64,000 bases of DNA. Source: Salipiger mangrovisoli. GTDB taxonomy: Bacteria > Pseudomonadota > Alphaproteobacteria > Rhodobacterales > Rhodobacteraceae. Below, piece after piece: positions 34,964 to 44,405 of the stretch. Where the stretch lies: contig NZ_JADFFK010000011.1 in the NCBI RefSeq assembly GCF_015223355.1, positions 1 to 64,000 on the forward strand, in the 5' to 3' direction. The notes under the pieces were generated by a model, which searched no databases, had not been told where the DNA came from, and worked only from the letters and a program-made list of their open reading frames with translations. Position 1 is the stretch's first letter. Every line of letters starts with the position of its first letter. The translations under genes and the position numbers were made by a program.

Positions 34964-35866
34964 TCAGCTCCGCGGGGCGTGGGCCTTCACGTGGTCGATG
35001 AAGGCGCGCAGCGCCGGAGGCATGAGCCGGCGCTCGGTGAAGTAGAGCGACGGACCGGGGAAGGGCGGGGTCCAGTCGTCCAGCACCTGCACCAGCTGTC
35101 CCGAGGCGAGATCGGCCGCGAGATAGTCATCGAAGGCATAGATCAGCCCGTGCCCGGCGCGTGCGGCGACCAGCGCCGCCGCCGTGCTGTTCACCGCCAG
35201 CCGTCCCTCGGGGCGGAGGTCCATGGCGCGCCCGTTCTTCTCGAAGGACCAGGGCAGCCGGGTGCCGGAACCGAACACATGTCCGATGCAGCTGTGGCGG
35301 GACAGGTCTTCGGGCGTTGCGGGCAGGCCATGACGCGCAAGGTACCCCGGCGCGGCGGCCACCACCATGCGCTGGTCGGGGCCGAGGCGGACCGCCACCA
35401 TGTCCTGCGCCAGTGCCTCGTCATAGCGCAACCCGGCATCGAACCCGCGCTCGACCACATCGACGAGATCGCCCTCGCTGACCGCCTCGACCCGAACGCC
35501 GGGATGTGCGGCAAGAAACGACGCGACGAGTGGCATCAGCCGCAGCTCGATCGCCGGGGCAGGGCCGTTGATGCGGATACGCCCGGTGAGCGGCGCGTCC
35601 GGCGCAATGCCGAGCGCGGCGGCGGCCCCCTCCAGCACAGCGATCGCGTCGCGTGTCCGGTCGAGCAGGCGCTCGCCCTCCTCTGTCAGCGAGGTGCTGC
35701 GGGTGTTGCGGTTGAGCAGGCGCACCCCGAGCCGTGCTTCGAGCTCGCGAATGCGCTCGCTCAAGGTCGAGGGCGACATCGCAAGTTCCGCCGCGGCGCG
35801 CCGGAAGTTGAGATGCCGCGCCACCGCGACGAACTGCGCGAGGGTGTTCAGGTCGGGGGGCTGCAC
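34964..35866 (-). CDS. LysR-family transcriptional regulator
   Basis: 300 residues. The N-terminal winged helix-turn-helix is clear (LAQFVAVARHLNFRRAAAEL, SPSTLSERIRELEARLGVRL) and the remainder is the LysR co-inducer-binding domain. It starts with GTG at 35864-35866; no ATG fits. It is divergent from the SDR gene with a 115-bp shared promoter region, so it most likely activates that gene and represses itself, as is usual for LysR proteins. The effector is unknown. Confidence 0.9.
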   Translation of the reverse strand: MQPPDLNTLAQFVAVARHLNFRRAAAELAMSPSTLSERIRELEARLGVRLLNRNTRSTSLTEEGERLLDRTRDAIAVLEGAAAALGIAPDAPLTGRIRINGPAPAIELRLMPLVASFLAAHPGVRVEAVSEGDLVDVVERGFDAGLRYDEALAQDMVAVRLGPDQRMVVAAAPGYLARHGLPATPEDLSRHSCIGHVFGSGTRLPWSFEKNGRAMDLRPEGRLAVNSTAAALVAARAGHGLIYAFDDYLAADLASGQLVQVLDDWTPPFPGPSLYFTERRLMPPALRAFIDHVKAHAPRS

Positions 35867-35981
35867 TGTTCGGAAATCCGTATAGACTATGCGGAACTGT
35901 ACGATTTATCGAATGTGCTGCGCAACCTATCTCTGCGCCCAGTGGGGCGGAGGTTTCGTCCCGGCCACAGGAGATTTCGAC
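35867..35981. promoter_or_regulatory. LysR/SDR divergent promoter region
   Basis: This 115-bp region separates divergent starts. CGGAAATCCG (35871-35880) is a small palindrome immediately beside the LysR start codon. The segment after it is relatively AT-rich (TATAGACTATGCGGAA and beyond), as expected for LysR operators. No experimental support can be given. Confidence 0.35.
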
Positions 35982-36737
35982 ATGACCAGCAAGATTGCCC
36001 TCATAACCGGCGCAAGCCGCGGCCTCGGCCGCGCCGCCGCGCTGCACCTCGCCCGCGCGGGTGTCGCGGTGATCGGCACCTACAACAGCTCGCCCGAGGC
36101 TGCCGCCGAGGTGGCGAAGGAGATCGAGGCGCATGGCGGTCGCGCGGCAATGCTGCCCTTCGACGCGGAGCGGACCGACATGACGCGCTTTGCCGCTGAG
36201 GTCGGCACGCTCCTGCAGGAGACATTCGACCGGGACAGCTTCGACTACCTGGTGAACAACGCAGGTCTGGGCCTGAACCGCAGCATCGCCGAGACCGAGC
36301 CCGATCAGCTCGACCTGCTGTACCGGGTGCACGTGCGCGCGCCTTTCCTGCTCACCCGAGCGCTCGCGCCGCGGATCGCCGAGGGCGGCTCGGTGCTCTT
36401 CGTGTCGTCGGGGCTGGCGCGCTTCACCCTGCCGGGCCATGCCGCCTATGCGATGATGAAGGGCGCGGTCGAGGTGCTGACCCGCTATGCGGCGCAGGAG
36501 TTCGGACCGCGCGGCATCCGGGTGAACTGCCTCGCACCCGGTGCGATTGCCACGGATTTCGGCGGCGGCGCGGTGCGCGACAATGCACAGCTGAACCAAC
36601 GTGTCGCCGCGATGATCGCGCTTGGCCGGGTTGGCGAAGCCGAGGACATCGGGGCGGGCGTCGCGGCGCTGCTTGCCGGCGGCCTCGGGTGGATGAGTGG
36701 CCAGCGGGTGGAACTCTCGGGCGGGCAGGGTCTTTGA
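35982..36737 (+). CDS. Short-chain dehydrogenase/reductase (SDR)
   Basis: 251 residues of the classical SDR family. The cofactor motif TGASRGLGRA is at the N-terminus, NNAGLG in the middle, and the catalytic Ser/Tyr/Lys are in VSSGLA and YAMMK. NAD(P)-dependent oxidation or reduction of an alcohol or ketone is expected; the substrate is not known. AGGAG precedes the ATG at 35982; the frame runs back to 35889 without family likeness. It is controlled, probably, by the divergent LysR regulator. A strong hairpin follows. Confidence 0.88.
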   Translation: MTSKIALITGASRGLGRAAALHLARAGVAVIGTYNSSPEAAAEVAKEIEAHGGRAAMLPFDAERTDMTRFAAEVGTLLQETFDRDSFDYLVNNAGLGLNRSIAETEPDQLDLLYRVHVRAPFLLTRALAPRIAEGGSVLFVSSGLARFTLPGHAAYAMMKGAVEVLTRYAAQEFGPRGIRVNCLAPGAIATDFGGGAVRDNAQLNQRVAAMIALGRVGEAEDIGAGVAALLAGGLGWMSGQRVELSGGQGL

Positions 36738-36757
36738 TCAAGCGGCGCGCAAAGCGG

Positions 36758-36784
36758 GCACGGCCGCCCGAGGGGCGGCCGTGC
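36758..36784. terminator. Strong bidirectional hairpin between convergent genes
   Basis: GCACGGCCGCCC (36758-36769) and GGGCGGCCGTGC (36773-36784) form a perfect 12-bp stem with a GAG loop, 20 bp after the SDR stop. It has no T-tract, but its position between convergent genes supports a terminator role. Confidence 0.6.
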
Positions 36785-36791
36785 GTGTGTC

Positions 36792-36833
36792 TGGTAGCCG
36801 GTGATTGGTAGCCGGTGATTGGTAGACGGTGTC
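36792..36833. repeat. Three tandem 14-bp repeats
   Basis: TGGTAGCCGGTGAT occurs twice exactly (36792-36805, 36806-36819), followed by a third diverged copy TGGTAGACGGTGTC (36820-36833). They lie between the hairpin and the end of the 54-residue gene. Function unknown; probably a simple repeat expansion. Confidence 0.7.
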
Positions 36834-36839
36834 TGGCGG

Positions 36840-37004
36840 TCAGTTCGGCAGGGCGCCGCAGAAGCCGCCCGAGGCCGCGGCGCCGGAGCCGAAGGCCAGC
36901 AGCGCGGGGGCCTGGTAGGGGTTTGGCGGCGTGCGGGCCAGGTCGAGAACCAGCAGCGCGGCAACGAAGGCCAAGGCAAGCGCGGCGGTGACGGTGCGGG
37001 TCAT
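36840..37004 (-). CDS. 54-residue membrane protein coupled to the YeeE/YedE transporter
   Basis: A small gene whose ATG (37002-37004) overlaps the TGA of the YeeE/YedE gene (ATGA). The product has one N-terminal hydrophobic helix (TAALALAFVAALLVLDLA) and a Gly/Ala-rich tail with a single Cys (ASGGFCGALPN). The position and coupling point to a subunit or accessory of the sulfur transporter. No family name is claimed. The 14-bp tandem repeats follow its stop. Confidence 0.6.
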   Translation of the reverse strand: MTRTVTAALALAFVAALLVLDLARTPPNPYQAPALLAFGSGAAASGGFCGALPN

Positions 37005-38140
37005 CTCCGCGCCTCCAGCCCCAGCGCCGGGCGCAGCCGGATGCCGAGGAAGGCCCCAGCGAAGGCGGCGACGAACCAGACCCAGCCGTGCAGGCTGCCG
37101 GTGGAGATGCCCGAGAAGAAGGCCCCGACGTTGCAGCCGAAGGCCAGCCGCGACGAATAGCCCAGCAGGAAGCCGGCGATGATCGTCGCCACCCAGGCGC
37201 GTGCCGGATAGGCGGGCAGCTTTGTCGCCAGCGCGCCGCGGCGCCAGGCGGCCACGCCGAAGGCGCCGAGGATGATGCCGATGTCGGTGAGCGAGGTGTA
37301 GTCGGTCAGCACGCTCGATTGCACTCGCTCCATCGAACCGGGGGCTGCCCAGAAGGCCGAGGCCGAGAGGTCTCCGCCAAGCGCGGCGTAGCCCTTCGCG
37401 GCCCAGAGACCGAGCCCGTAGACCACGCCCCAGGGCTGGCCCGCGACCAGCAGGTTGCCGATGGCGAGCAGCGCCAGGATGACGGCGGCGATGGCGTGGC
37501 GGCGGCTCAGTTTCACGGTGCCGGGTGCGGCGCGCCACAGGAAGATCGCGGCGGCGATGGCCAGCAGCACCAGCGTGACACCAAGCCCCGCACCGCCCGA
37601 CAGCGTCAGGATCGGCAGTGCGCCGAGGTCGGTCCACCAGATCAGGTTCCACGCCCCGGCGAAGCTGCCGAGCGCGAAGAAGGGCAGGGCCAGCAGGCTC
37701 ACCGGGTTGCCGCTGCCCGCGTTGACCAGCGTGCCCGAGCCGCAGCCGAGCACGATCTGCATGCAGGCGCCGAAGACGAAGGCGCCGCCGACCATGGCAA
37801 AGCCGATGGGGGCCTGCGCGCCGACCAGTTCCCCGGCATGGCTCGACAGCAGCGGGATGGCGACCACGGCAACCAGCGCGATCGACAGCAGCTGCGCCAG
37901 GACGCCCGAGGGCTCGCGGCGCAGGATCATCGCGCGCCACGGCCCGGCGAAGCCGAAGCGCATCCCTTCCAGCGCGATGCCGAAGCCGAGACCGATGGCC
38001 AGCAGAAGGCCGTAGCGGGCCCCGGCGAAGAGCGCGACAAGCGCCACGACGACAAGCGCGCCGAGGATCAGCCCGGCGCGCTTTCCCATGGCCCCTGCGG
38101 GCGCGGCCCCTGCCGCGCCGTTGGTGGCGGTCTGGCTCAT
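37001..38140 (-). CDS. YeeE/YedE-family sulfur-compound transporter
   Basis: 379 residues with about ten membrane segments. Two half-repeats carry the cysteine motifs of the thiosulfate-transporter family: GACMQIVLGCGSGTLVNAG in the first half and LAFGCNVGAFFSG in the second, together with RFGFAGPWRAMI. Family members (TsuA-like) pass thiosulfate or similar sulfur compounds along a line of cysteines. The gene overlaps the preceding rhodanese by one base and the following small membrane gene by four. The operon therefore looks like a periplasmic rhodanese plus sulfur importer. Confidence 0.88.
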   Translation of the reverse strand: MSQTATNGAAGAAPAGAMGKRAGLILGALVVVALVALFAGARYGLLLAIGLGFGIALEGMRFGFAGPWRAMILRREPSGVLAQLLSIALVAVVAIPLLSSHAGELVGAQAPIGFAMVGGAFVFGACMQIVLGCGSGTLVNAGSGNPVSLLALPFFALGSFAGAWNLIWWTDLGALPILTLSGGAGLGVTLVLLAIAAAIFLWRAAPGTVKLSRRHAIAAVILALLAIGNLLVAGQPWGVVYGLGLWAAKGYAALGGDLSASAFWAAPGSMERVQSSVLTDYTSLTDIGIILGAFGVAAWRRGALATKLPAYPARAWVATIIAGFLLGYSSRLAFGCNVGAFFSGISTGSLHGWVWFVAAFAGAFLGIRLRPALGLEARR

Positions 38141-39078
38141 CAGTTGCCCCCGGTGACCTGGTTCAGCAGGTTCTTGAACAGGCCGGGGGAGTTCTGCATG
38201 TCACGGCCGGTCTGCGAGTATTCGACCATCGAGCCGGGGTAGAGCTTGACGTTCTCGATCCCCGCCATCTCGCTCAGCGCGAACCAGTTGGTCGCCGCCC
38301 AGTGGCCGGTGTTGCAGAACGAGACGATCTCTTCGCCTTCGGTCACGCCGAGCGAGGCCTTCAGCGCCTGCACGTCCGAGATCTGGCCGATGGCGGTGGC
38401 GCCGCTCTGGAAGAACTGCGTGTAGGCGTAGTTCTGGGCGCCGGGCAGCGTGCCGGGCTTGGCCGCGGCGCCATGCGCCTTCTTGCCCTCGAAGAAGGCG
38501 GCGGGGCGGGCGTCGAGCAGCAGCGCCTCGTGGCCGCCATCGACCACGTCTGCGACCTCGGCGGTCTCGGCGGTCCAGGCGTCGTTCCAGGTGATGTCGA
38601 GCTCGGTGGGCTCGGGGGTCACCGCGTCCTTGCTGAGCGGCAGTCCGGAGTTCACCCAGGCCTGAGAGCCGCCGTTGAGGATCGACAGCTCGGTGAAGCC
38701 CGAGCTTTTCAGGGTCCAGTAGACGCGTGCAGCGGCACCGAAGTCGGTATCCGTATCGCCCTGCGCGACGATGACCACCGGCGCGTCGGGCGACAGGCCC
38801 AGCGTCTCATAGGTGGTCTCGAGCTGGTCTGCCGGGACCACGGCGCCGGGGTTGTCCTCGGGACCGCGGAACAGGCCATAGGGTGCCGAAAGGGCACCGG
38901 CGATATGGCCGTCGGCATAGGCATCGCCGCGGATGTCGAGGATCTGCGGCGTCTCGGCTCCGGCCAGGGCGCCTTCGAGCTCGGCGGGGCTGACCAGCGG
39001 GGCGAGGTCGGCGGCCAGTGCCGCGGTCGCGGCAAACCCGCTGATCGCGGCGGTGAGGGCAATCGCTTTGTAGCGCAT
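38140..39078 (-). CDS. Periplasmic tandem-rhodanese sulfurtransferase
   Basis: 312 residues with a signal peptide (cleavage near ALA, residue 22) and two rhodanese domains. The C-terminal domain has the catalytic Cys255 in SFCNTGHWAATNW. The N-terminal domain has Gln106 at the matching position (VVIVAQGDTD), so it is inactive, as in classical two-domain thiosulfate sulfurtransferases. The exported enzyme would move sulfane sulfur from thiosulfate or a similar donor to an acceptor. It is the first gene of the YeeE/YedE operon, with its stop overlapping the transporter start. Confidence 0.87.
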   Translation of the reverse strand: MRYKAIALTAAISGFAATAALAADLAPLVSPAELEGALAGAETPQILDIRGDAYADGHIAGALSAPYGLFRGPEDNPGAVVPADQLETTYETLGLSPDAPVVIVAQGDTDTDFGAAARVYWTLKSSGFTELSILNGGSQAWVNSGLPLSKDAVTPEPTELDITWNDAWTAETAEVADVVDGGHEALLLDARPAAFFEGKKAHGAAAKPGTLPGAQNYAYTQFFQSGATAIGQISDVQALKASLGVTEGEEIVSFCNTGHWAATNWFALSEMAGIENVKLYPGSMVEYSQTGRDMQNSPGLFKNLLNQVTGGN

Positions 39079-39333
39079 GGTGGGGCCTCTTCGGGACAGG
39101 TGTTCGTTTTCGGGAAGTATTTCGGTCGATCAGGCGCGGGCGGCAAGGGCCGCGCGCGGTGCCGGGGACTGCCGCGGCAGAACAGCGCTCCGGCGTGCGT
39201 CCGCGACGGGGACTGCTGATTGCCTGCGGCATCGAAAGAGGAACATCATCCTCTCCGATGGCAGCGCAGGGCAACGTTGTTCTTATTCACCTGGCGGTTT
39301 GGCCGGTTGGGTCGGGACAGCGTTCCGTGTGCC

Positions 39334-40551
39334 TCACTCCAGTCCGCTGCGCCGGGCGTCCCACAGGGTGAGCATGAAGAGCAGGAAGCCGCCCGCGCTC
39401 AGTGCCGCGCCGACGTAGCCTGCGGCGGGGAAGTCGTGGCCCGCCGCGATCACCCGCGCTGCAAGGAACGGCCCGACCGCGTTGGCGACGTTGAAGGCCG
39501 CGTGGTGCAGCGAGGCGGCCAGCTGCTGCGCCTCGCCCGCGACGTTCATCAGGCGGGTCTGCATGACCGTCGAGACCCCGCCGAGGATGCTCATGCAGAG
39601 CACCGCCAGAGCCATGGTCCAGAGCCCGCCCGCGACGGCGGCGGGGAAAAGCGCCAGCACGATCGCGCCCCCGCCGAAGGAGGCGAAGGCGGTGAGGTTG
39701 AGATTGCGGTCCGCCAGCGCGCCCATCAGCAGGTTGAAGATGGTCATGCCGAAGCCCGCGACCATCAGCATCAGCGCCACCATGTCGTCGGAGGCACCGA
39801 GCGTGCTCTGCACGGTCGAGGCAATATAGGTGTAGACCGCGAAGAAGCCGCCGAAGCCGACGGCGCCGGTGGCCAGCGTCAGCCAGACCTGCCGGTTCTT
39901 CAGCGCGCCAAGCTCGCGCAGGGGGTTGGCATCGGGATCGGCCGGGGTGCGCGGCGCCTTCAGGTAGACCGCCAGCGCCGTCGCCAGCGACAGCGCGCCG
40001 ACGATGACGAAGCCCGAGCGCCAGCCGATGAACTGGCTCAGCCAGCTCGCGGCGGGCACGCCGATGGTGGTGGCGATGGTCAGCCCGAGGAACACCCGCG
40101 AGACCGCCGTGGCGCGCTTGTTGCGCGGCACGATGGAGGCGGCGACCAGCGCCGCCACGCCGAAATAGGCACCATGCGGCAGGCCCGAGGCGAAGCGCGA
40201 CAGGGTGAAGAGCCCAAAGGTCGGCGCCAGCGCCGAAAGCGTGTTGAAGGTGGCAAAGGCCAGCATCAGCCAGATCAGCAGCATCCGCTTGCGCATCTTC
40301 GCGCCGGCCACGGCCAGCACCGGCGCGCCGACCACCACGCCAAGCGCATAGGCGCTGATCGCATCCGCCGCGCGGGCCTCGCTGACGCCAAGATCCTGCG
40401 CGAAGCTGGGCAGCAACGCCATCGCGGCAAATTCGGTGGTGCCAATGGCAAAGCCGCCCATGGCCAGTGCAAAGAGCACCGTGCGCGCGGAAATCTGTCT
40501 CTCGCTGCCAGCCATCGAGGCAGGCGCGGTCTGGGCCGCTCTGTCGGTCAT
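39334..40551 (-). CDS. MFS efflux transporter (AraJ/YdhP-like)
   Basis: About 405 residues with 12 membrane segments, starting MTDRAAQTAPA. The motifs GGFAIGTTEFAAMALLP at helix 1 and LSRFASGLPHGAYFG are typical of the DHA1 arabinose-efflux/AraJ/YdhP branch, whose members export sugars or drugs. The frame extends to 40677 but the upstream part is Arg/Pro-rich and implausible. It is divergent from aroA. A stretch of about 255 bp without genes follows on the side of the rhodanese operon. Confidence 0.88.
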   Translation of the reverse strand: MTDRAAQTAPASMAGSERQISARTVLFALAMGGFAIGTTEFAAMALLPSFAQDLGVSEARAADAISAYALGVVVGAPVLAVAGAKMRKRMLLIWLMLAFATFNTLSALAPTFGLFTLSRFASGLPHGAYFGVAALVAASIVPRNKRATAVSRVFLGLTIATTIGVPAASWLSQFIGWRSGFVIVGALSLATALAVYLKAPRTPADPDANPLRELGALKNRQVWLTLATGAVGFGGFFAVYTYIASTVQSTLGASDDMVALMLMVAGFGMTIFNLLMGALADRNLNLTAFASFGGGAIVLALFPAAVAGGLWTMALAVLCMSILGGVSTVMQTRLMNVAGEAQQLAASLHHAAFNVANAVGPFLAARVIAAGHDFPAAGYVGAALSAGGFLLFMLTLWDARRSGLE

Positions 40552-40775
40552 GCCAATCCATCTGGTCTGTCGGGAATCGGGAGGGATTCCGGGTCTGCCT
40601 CGCTCCCTGAGATCACACCTAGGACGCAGCGGCAGGGGTGGCAAGGCTTGCCGGCGCGGCTCGGGGGGTTTGCGCACAACAGTGCCTGCCGCGAGGGCAC
40701 AGTGCGGCGCGCGGGCGATGGACGCAGCCGCAGCACGCTGCTATCAGGCGCGCGAGCGATAACAGGAGAGGCGCC

Positions 40776-42122
40776 ATGTCGAGCCACGGGGACCCGATTC
40801 CGATGATTGCCCGCAAGTCCGCGGGCCTTAAGGGCGAGGCGCATGTGCCGGGCGACAAGTCCATTTCGCACCGCTCGCTGATCCTCGGCGCGATGGCCGT
40901 GGGCGAGACCAGGGTGACCGGCCTGCTCGAAGGGCAGGATGTGCTCGACACCGCCAAGGCGATGCGCGCCTTCGGCGCCGAGGTCGAGAAGCGCGGCGAC
41001 ACCTGGCACGTGCATGGCGTCGGCGTCGGCGGCTTCGCCGAGCCGGGCAACGTCATCGACTGCGGCAACTCCGGCACCGGCGTGCGGCTGATCATGGGGG
41101 CCATGGCGACCACCCCGATCACCGCCACCTTCACCGGCGATGCCTCGCTGAACTCTCGGCCCATGGCCCGCGTCACCGACCCGCTGGCGCTCTTCGGCGC
41201 GCGCGCCTACGGGCGCAAGGGGGGGCGGCTGCCGATGACCATCGTCGGGGCCGAGGCGGCGATCCCGGTGCGCTACACCACCCCCGTTCCGTCCGCGCAG
41301 GTGAAATCCGCGGTGCTGCTGGCGGGGCTCAACGCCCCCGGCGAGACCGTGGTGATCGAACGCGAGGCGACCCGCGACCACTCCGAGCGGATGCTGACCG
41401 GCTTTGGCGCGACCGTCACCACCGAGCAGACCCCCGAGGGCCGGGTGATTACCCTTGTCGGCCAGCCCGAGCTGAAGCCGCAGACGATCATCGTGCCGCG
41501 CGATCCCTCGTCGGCCGCCTTCCCGGTCTGCGCCGCGCTGATCACCGAGGGCTCGGAGGTGCTGGTGCCGAACATCGGCCTGAACCCGACCCGCGCCGGG
41601 CTGTTCTTCACCCTGCAGGACATGGGCGCGGACCTGACCTTCGAGAACATGCGCGAAGAGGGCGGCGAACCCGTCGCCGACCTGCGTGCAAAGTTCTCGC
41701 CGAACCTCAAGGGGATCGAAGTGCCCGCGGAACGCGCCGCGAGCATGATCGACGAATACCCGGTGCTTTCGGTCGTGGCGGCCTTTGCCAGCGGCAAGAC
41801 CCACATGCCCGGCGTCAAGGAACTGCGCGTCAAGGAAAGCGACCGGATCGACGCCATGGCGACCGGCCTGAGGCTCAACGGTGTGGAGGTCGACGAGGGC
41901 GAGGACTGGTGGACGGTGCACGGCCGCGGCTTCGGCGAAGTGAAGGGCGGCGCCACGGTGCAAAGCCATCTCGATCACCGCATCGCCATGTCCTTCATGG
42001 TGATGGGGCTTGCCACGGAAGCGCCGGTACGGGTGGATGACGGCGGACCGATCGCCACCTCCTTCCCGATCTTCGAGACGCTGATGACCGGGCTCGGGGC
42101 GGATCTGGGCCGCGAGGCGTGA
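40776..42122 (+). CDS. aroA: 3-phosphoshikimate 1-carboxyvinyltransferase (EPSP synthase, class II)
   Basis: 448 residues. It catalyses enolpyruvyl transfer from PEP to shikimate-3-phosphate in aromatic amino acid synthesis. The PEP-binding N-terminus ([13 protein letters not shown]), [48 protein letters not shown] and LRVKESDR are all present and closely resemble the CP4-type class II enzyme. At the CP4 Ala100 position, linked to glyphosate insensitivity, this protein has Gly (GNSGTGVR). AGGAG precedes the ATG at 40776; the frame runs back to 40638. It is followed by a small membrane gene and cmk. Confidence 0.96.
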   Translation: MSSHGDPIPMIARKSAGLKGEAHVPGDKSISHRSLILGAMAVGETRVTGLLEGQDVLDTAKAMRAFGAEVEKRGDTWHVHGVGVGGFAEPGNVIDCGNSGTGVRLIMGAMATTPITATFTGDASLNSRPMARVTDPLALFGARAYGRKGGRLPMTIVGAEAAIPVRYTTPVPSAQVKSAVLLAGLNAPGETVVIEREATRDHSERMLTGFGATVTTEQTPEGRVITLVGQPELKPQTIIVPRDPSSAAFPVCAALITEGSEVLVPNIGLNPTRAGLFFTLQDMGADLTFENMREEGGEPVADLRAKFSPNLKGIEVPAERAASMIDEYPVLSVVAAFASGKTHMPGVKELRVKESDRIDAMATGLRLNGVEVDEGEDWWTVHGRGFGEVKGGATVQSHLDHRIAMSFMVMGLATEAPVRVDDGGPIATSFPIFETLMTGLGADLGREA

Positions 42123-42622
42123 CGCGCCTCCTGCCGCTGGTCGCGGCCTTCGCGGCCGCGCTGCTCATCTGCATGGGCTATTACGCCTGGACGGTGCTCT
42201 GGCCCGGTGCCGGGGGGCAGCTGCCCTTCGACCTGCGCGTGCTGGGGTATTCGGCGACCGAGGCGCAGCGCTACCTGCTCGCCCTGAGTGACGACGCACG
42301 CGCGGTCTACCTGCTGGAGATGCGCTGGCTGGGGCTGGCCTTCCGCGTCGTGCTTGGCAGTGCGCTGCTGCTCGGGTCCTGGCACCTGTCGCGCGGTCGG
42401 GCCGCCTGGCGGCGCGGTGTCTTTCTGTTCCTGGCGCTCGCCTGGATGGGCGCGGATGCGGCCGAGAACCTGCTGGTCAACGAGATGCTGCTGCGCGGCC
42501 CGGTGGCGCTGGATCGCGCACTGGTGGACTGGGCGAGCCTGTTCACCCGGCTGAAGTTCGTGCTGCTGGCGGTCTGCGGCGTGGCGCTCTTCGGCCTGTG
42601 GCGGCAGCGGCGGGGCGGGTAA
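42119..42622 (+). CDS. Hypothetical four-helix membrane protein
   Basis: 167 residues starting with GTG that overlaps the aroA stop (GTGA). Four hydrophobic helices are visible ([72 protein letters not shown]). No family was recognised. Its position between aroA and cmk suggests co-expression only. Confidence 0.7.
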   Translation: MTRLLPLVAAFAAALLICMGYYAWTVLWPGAGGQLPFDLRVLGYSATEAQRYLLALSDDARAVYLLEMRWLGLAFRVVLGSALLLGSWHLSRGRAAWRRGVFLFLALAWMGADAAENLLVNEMLLRGPVALDRALVDWASLFTRLKFVLLAVCGVALFGLWRQRRGG

Positions 42623-42680
42623 CTTGCGGCCCTTGCTGGCGACGTCCATAAAGGCCGCGATCTGACAGAAAGGGACCGCC

Positions 42681-43304
42681 ATGGCCTTCACCATTGCCAT
42701 CGACGGGCCGGCAGCCGCCGGCAAGGGCACGATCAGCCGCGCCGTTGCGGCGCATTTCGGGTTCGCCCATCTCGACACCGGGCTCCTCTACCGCGCCGTC
42801 GGGCGCAAGATGCTGGATGGGGTCGAGCCGATCCTCGCGGCGCAGCAGCTTCGGCCCGAGGACCTCGGGGTAGACGGTCTGCGCACCGCCGCGGTGGGGC
42901 AGGCGGCCTCGCGCGTGGCGGTCCTTCCCGAGGTGCGCGCGGCGCTTCTCGACTTCCAGCGCGCCTTTGCCCGCCGCGACGGCGGCGCTGTGCTCGACGG
43001 GCGCGATATCGGCACGGTGATCTGCCCCGAAGCCGAGGCCAAGCTCTTCGTCACCGCCAGCGCCGAAGTGCGCGCCCGCCGCCGCTACGAGGAACTGTTG
43101 GCCGGCGGAGCCGTGACCGATTTCGAGACCGTCCTGGCCGAGACCCGCGAGCGCGACCACCGCGACGCCACCCGCGCCGATGCGCCGCTGAAGCCGGCGG
43201 CGGATGCGCTGATGATCGATACCTCGGAGCTGGATGTCGAGGCGGCCGTGGCCGCCGCCATCTCGGCGGTCGAGGCTCGGAGCCTGGAGCGGCTGAAGGG
43301 ATGA
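42681..43304 (+). CDS. cmk: Cytidylate kinase
   Basis: 207 residues of the bacterial CMP kinase family. The P-loop [11 protein letters not shown] is at residues 6-16, followed by [24 protein letters not shown] and [10 protein letters not shown] are CMP-binding and lid elements. It phosphorylates CMP and dCMP with ATP. Association with aroA is typical of Alphaproteobacteria, where rpsA usually follows; here an aldo-keto reductase gene overlaps the stop instead. Confidence 0.96.
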   Translation: MAFTIAIDGPAAAGKGTISRAVAAHFGFAHLDTGLLYRAVGRKMLDGVEPILAAQQLRPEDLGVDGLRTAAVGQAASRVAVLPEVRAALLDFQRAFARRDGGAVLDGRDIGTVICPEAEAKLFVTASAEVRARRRYEELLAGGAVTDFETVLAETRERDHRDATRADAPLKPAADALMIDTSELDVEAAVAAAISAVEARSLERLKG

Positions 43305-44305
43305 CCATGAAGACAGTTCGCATGGGGGCAGGCGGCCCCGAGGTTCCCGCCTTCGGTATTGGCGCGATGTCCTTCGCCGATTTCTACGGGCCGACCACCG
43401 AAGAGAATTCCTACGCGGTGCTGGACGCCGCGGCGGCGGCCGGGGTGGTGCATATCGACACCTCCAACGTGTACGGCATGGGGCGCTCGGAAAAGGCGAT
43501 CGGTGCCTGGCTGAAAGCCAACCCCGGTGCCCGCGAGAAATTGCACATCGCCACCAAGGCCGGCATCACCAAGGACGCGCAGGGCCGGCGCTGCTACGAC
43601 AACGCGCCCGAGCATCTCGAGGGTGAACTCGACGGCTCGCTGGCGCGGCTCGGGGTCGAGCAGGTGGATCTCTTCTACGTGCACAGGCGCGAGCAGGCGC
43701 GGCCCATCGAAGAGGTGACAGAGACGCTGGCCGGGCTCGTGAAAAAGGGCAAGATCAAGAGCTTCGGCTTCTCCGAGATCGCCCCCGCCTCGCTGCGCTG
43801 GGCCGCGGCGGTGCACCCGGTGGCGGCGGTGCAGTCGGAGTACTCGCTGGCGACGCGCTTCGTCGAGCTCGGGCTGGTGCAGGCCTGCGCCGAGCTGGGA
43901 ACCGCTCTGGTCGCCTTCTCGCCGGTCGGCCGCTCGCTGCTGACCGACAGCCCGATCGGGGCCGAGGCCATCGCCGCCAACCCCTTCATCGCGACGAATC
44001 CGCGTTTCATGGCGCCGAACCTCTCGGCCAACCGCGCCTATACCGCGCGCTTCGCGGCGCTGGCCGCCGAGATGGGGTTGCCGGCGGCGGGATTGGCGAT
44101 TGCCTGGCTGCTGACCCGCGGCGATCACGTGATCCCGATCCCCGGCACACGCTCGGTCGCGCATCTCGAAGAGCTGCTGACCGGCACCCGTGCCAAGCTG
44201 AGCGCGGACGATCTGGCGCGGATCGATCAGGTGCTTCCGCTGGGCTGGGCGCATGGCGACCGCTACTCCGAGGCGCAGCGCGTCGGTCCGGAGTATTTCT
44301 GCTGA
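43301..44305 (+). CDS. Aldo/keto reductase
   Basis: 334 residues with a TIM-barrel aldo/keto reductase pattern. The catalytic residues are visible: Asp53 and Tyr58 in [14 protein letters not shown], Lys86 in IATKAG, His128 in FYVHRRE. The NADPH-binding end is [13 protein letters not shown]. It should reduce aldehydes or ketones with NADPH; the natural substrate is unknown. The ATG overlaps the cmk stop (ATGA), with a second ATG two codons on. Confidence 0.9.
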   Translation: MTMKTVRMGAGGPEVPAFGIGAMSFADFYGPTTEENSYAVLDAAAAAGVVHIDTSNVYGMGRSEKAIGAWLKANPGAREKLHIATKAGITKDAQGRRCYDNAPEHLEGELDGSLARLGVEQVDLFYVHRREQARPIEEVTETLAGLVKKGKIKSFGFSEIAPASLRWAAAVHPVAAVQSEYSLATRFVELGLVQACAELGTALVAFSPVGRSLLTDSPIGAEAIAANPFIATNPRFMAPNLSANRAYTARFAALAAEMGLPAAGLAIAWLLTRGDHVIPIPGTRSVAHLEELLTGTRAKLSADDLARIDQVLPLGWAHGDRYSEAQRVGPEYFC

Positions 44306-44332
44306 AGTTGCCGGTGCGAGGCGTCGCCGTGA

Positions 44333-44400
44333 AGGGGGCGCTGCCCCCTCGCCGCTGCGCGGCTCACCCCCGGCGTATTTGACGGAACAATGAAAGGGGC
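44333..44400. repeat. GC-rich intergenic element with hairpin
   Basis: AGGGGGC/GCCCCCT (44333-44339, 44343-44349) forms a hairpin. It is followed by a second stem CGCTGCGCG-like stretch, CACCCCCGGCGTATTT and then AATGAAAGGGG, which supplies the ribosome site of the next gene. A similar arrangement (hairpin, CCCCCG, GATATTT, then a GAAGAAAG tract) occurs at 51670-51722. Such elements are common between genes in Rhodobacteraceae (recalled, not searched). Confidence 0.5.
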
Positions 44401-44405
44401 AGCAC

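Noticed and set aside
35982-36737. EntA role for the SDR gene
   Set aside because: It is 5 kb from the isochorismatase pair, on the other strand, with its own LysR regulator; no EntA-specific feature was seen.
36792-36833. CRISPR array
   Set aside because: The 14-bp units are contiguous without spacers.
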